DNA of 6,257 bases, taken from positions 1-6,257 of the forward strand of contig JAHENP010000230.1 of the NCBI GenBank assembly GCA_018609965.1, read 5' to 3'. The stretch is from Haloferacaceae archaeon. Its GTDB lineage: Archaea; Halobacteriota; Halobacteria; Halobacteriales; Haloferacaceae. The position numbers were made by a program, and so were the translations under genes. This document shows, piece by piece, positions 5,907 through 6,257 of this stretch (position 1 is the stretch's first letter; each line of letters opens with the position of its first letter). A model generated the notes under the pieces. The model was not told where the DNA came from, did not search any database, and was given only the letters and a program-made list of their open reading frames with translations.

Positions 5907-6257
5907 TCACTCCTCCTGTGCCCAGTCGAGGGAGCGCTCGACGGCGTCGTCCCACCGGCTGTACATCTTGTCGGCCTGTGCGGTGTCCATCTCCGGCTCG
6001 AACGTCTCGTCGATCTGCCAGTTCGACCGCAGCGAGTCCAGATCCTCCCAGTAGTCGACCGCCAGCCCGGCGGCGTACGCCGAGCCGAGCGCGGTCGTCT
6101 CGTCGACCTCCGGCCGGGCGATCTCCGTCTGGATCACGTCCGCCTGGAGGCCACACAGGAAGTCGTTTTTCACCGCGCCGCCGTCGACGCGGAGTGTCGT
6201 CGTCTCGACGCCGGAGTCTGCCTCCATCGCGGTCGCGATGTCGCGTGTCTGGTAGGC
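5907..6257 (-). CDS. glpK: Glycerol kinase, C-terminal part (runs off the right edge)
   Basis: The last 116 residues of glycerol kinase, which phosphorylates glycerol to sn-glycerol 3-phosphate with ATP in the cytosol, the first step of glycerol breakdown in haloarchaea. The visible frame opens AYQTRDIATAMEADSG, as in E. coli GlpK (YQTRD...MQADSG), then has LRVDGGAVKNDFL (22-34), QADVIQTEIARPEVDETTALG (38-58, the FGGY-family C-terminal signature region) and AYAAGLAVDYW (60-70), ending in an acidic tail (DWAQEE). An ATG at 6227 is internal; the frame continues to the window edge, so the start lies beyond 6257. The stop (TGA, 5907-5909) is 3 nt from the next gene. No promoter for it is visible here. 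The identity is firm from motif order; only the sugar-kinase subtype relies on the close match to GlpK. Confidence 0.96.
   Translation of the reverse strand, partial: AYQTRDIATAMEADSGVETTTLRVDGGAVKNDFLCGLQADVIQTEIARPEVDETTALGSAYAAGLAVDYWEDLDSLRSNWQIDETFEPEMDTAQADKMYSRWDDAVERSLDWAQEE
5911..5917 (-). promoter_or_regulatory. Strong Shine-Dalgarno inside the end of glpK
   Basis: Read on the minus strand, AGGAGGA ends 7 nt before the ATG at 5903. It is formed largely by the last two Glu codons of glpK (GAG GAG, then TGA). The match to the 16S 3' end and the spacing fix the start of the membrane-protein gene and suggest translational coupling to glpK. Confidence 0.85.

Overview
The window looks like a piece of a haloarchaeal (class Halobacteria) chromosome. 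The DNA is very GC-rich. The proteins are loaded with Asp and Glu. Spacers are short and carry archaeal BRE/TATA-like boxes rather than -35/-10 promoters. The gene set (a DUF2797 protein, a bacterial-type PEP carboxylase, an Orc1/Cdc6-related ATPase, and glycerol kinase followed by a multi-spanning membrane protein) fits that group. I cannot name a genus.

Layout from left to right: (1) positions 1-552, + strand, the 3' part of a DUF2797-family gene whose start lies outside the window; (2) 553-671, a spacer holding the probable ppc promoter; (3) 672-3383, + strand, a complete 903-residue phosphoenolpyruvate carboxylase; (4) 3384-3426, a convergent spacer with a perfect 9-bp hairpin; (5) 3427-4593, - strand, a 388-residue Orc1/Cdc6-related AAA protein; (6) 4594-4781, a spacer with a candidate promoter for the AAA gene, a strikingly U-poor leader, and a candidate terminator for the glycerol genes; (7) 4782-5903, - strand, a 373-residue polytopic membrane protein; (8) 5907-6257, - strand, the C-terminal end of glycerol kinase (glpK), running off the right edge.

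How the genes relate: glpK and the membrane protein form a tight operon. They are 3 nt apart, and the ribosome-binding site of the second gene lies in the last codons of the first, so the membrane protein is probably part of glycerol use and a candidate glycerol transporter. PEP carboxylase makes oxaloacetate from PEP. It could use PEP derived from glycerol, but it is on the other strand behind its own promoter and no shared regulation is visible. The AAA protein keeps a good Walker A motif but has lost the usual Walker B glutamate, sensor 1 Asn and sensor 2 Arg of Orc1/Cdc6 initiators. With no origin repeats seen beside it, it is better viewed as an Orc1/Cdc6 relative of unknown role.

Most of the window is ordinary core genome. 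The points that deserve a second look are the degenerate Orc1/Cdc6 paralogue and its skewed leader, the non-aquaporin membrane protein coupled to glpK, the Lys-to-Arg change at the PEPC inhibitor site, and the GIY-YIG-like pattern in the DUF2797 protein.
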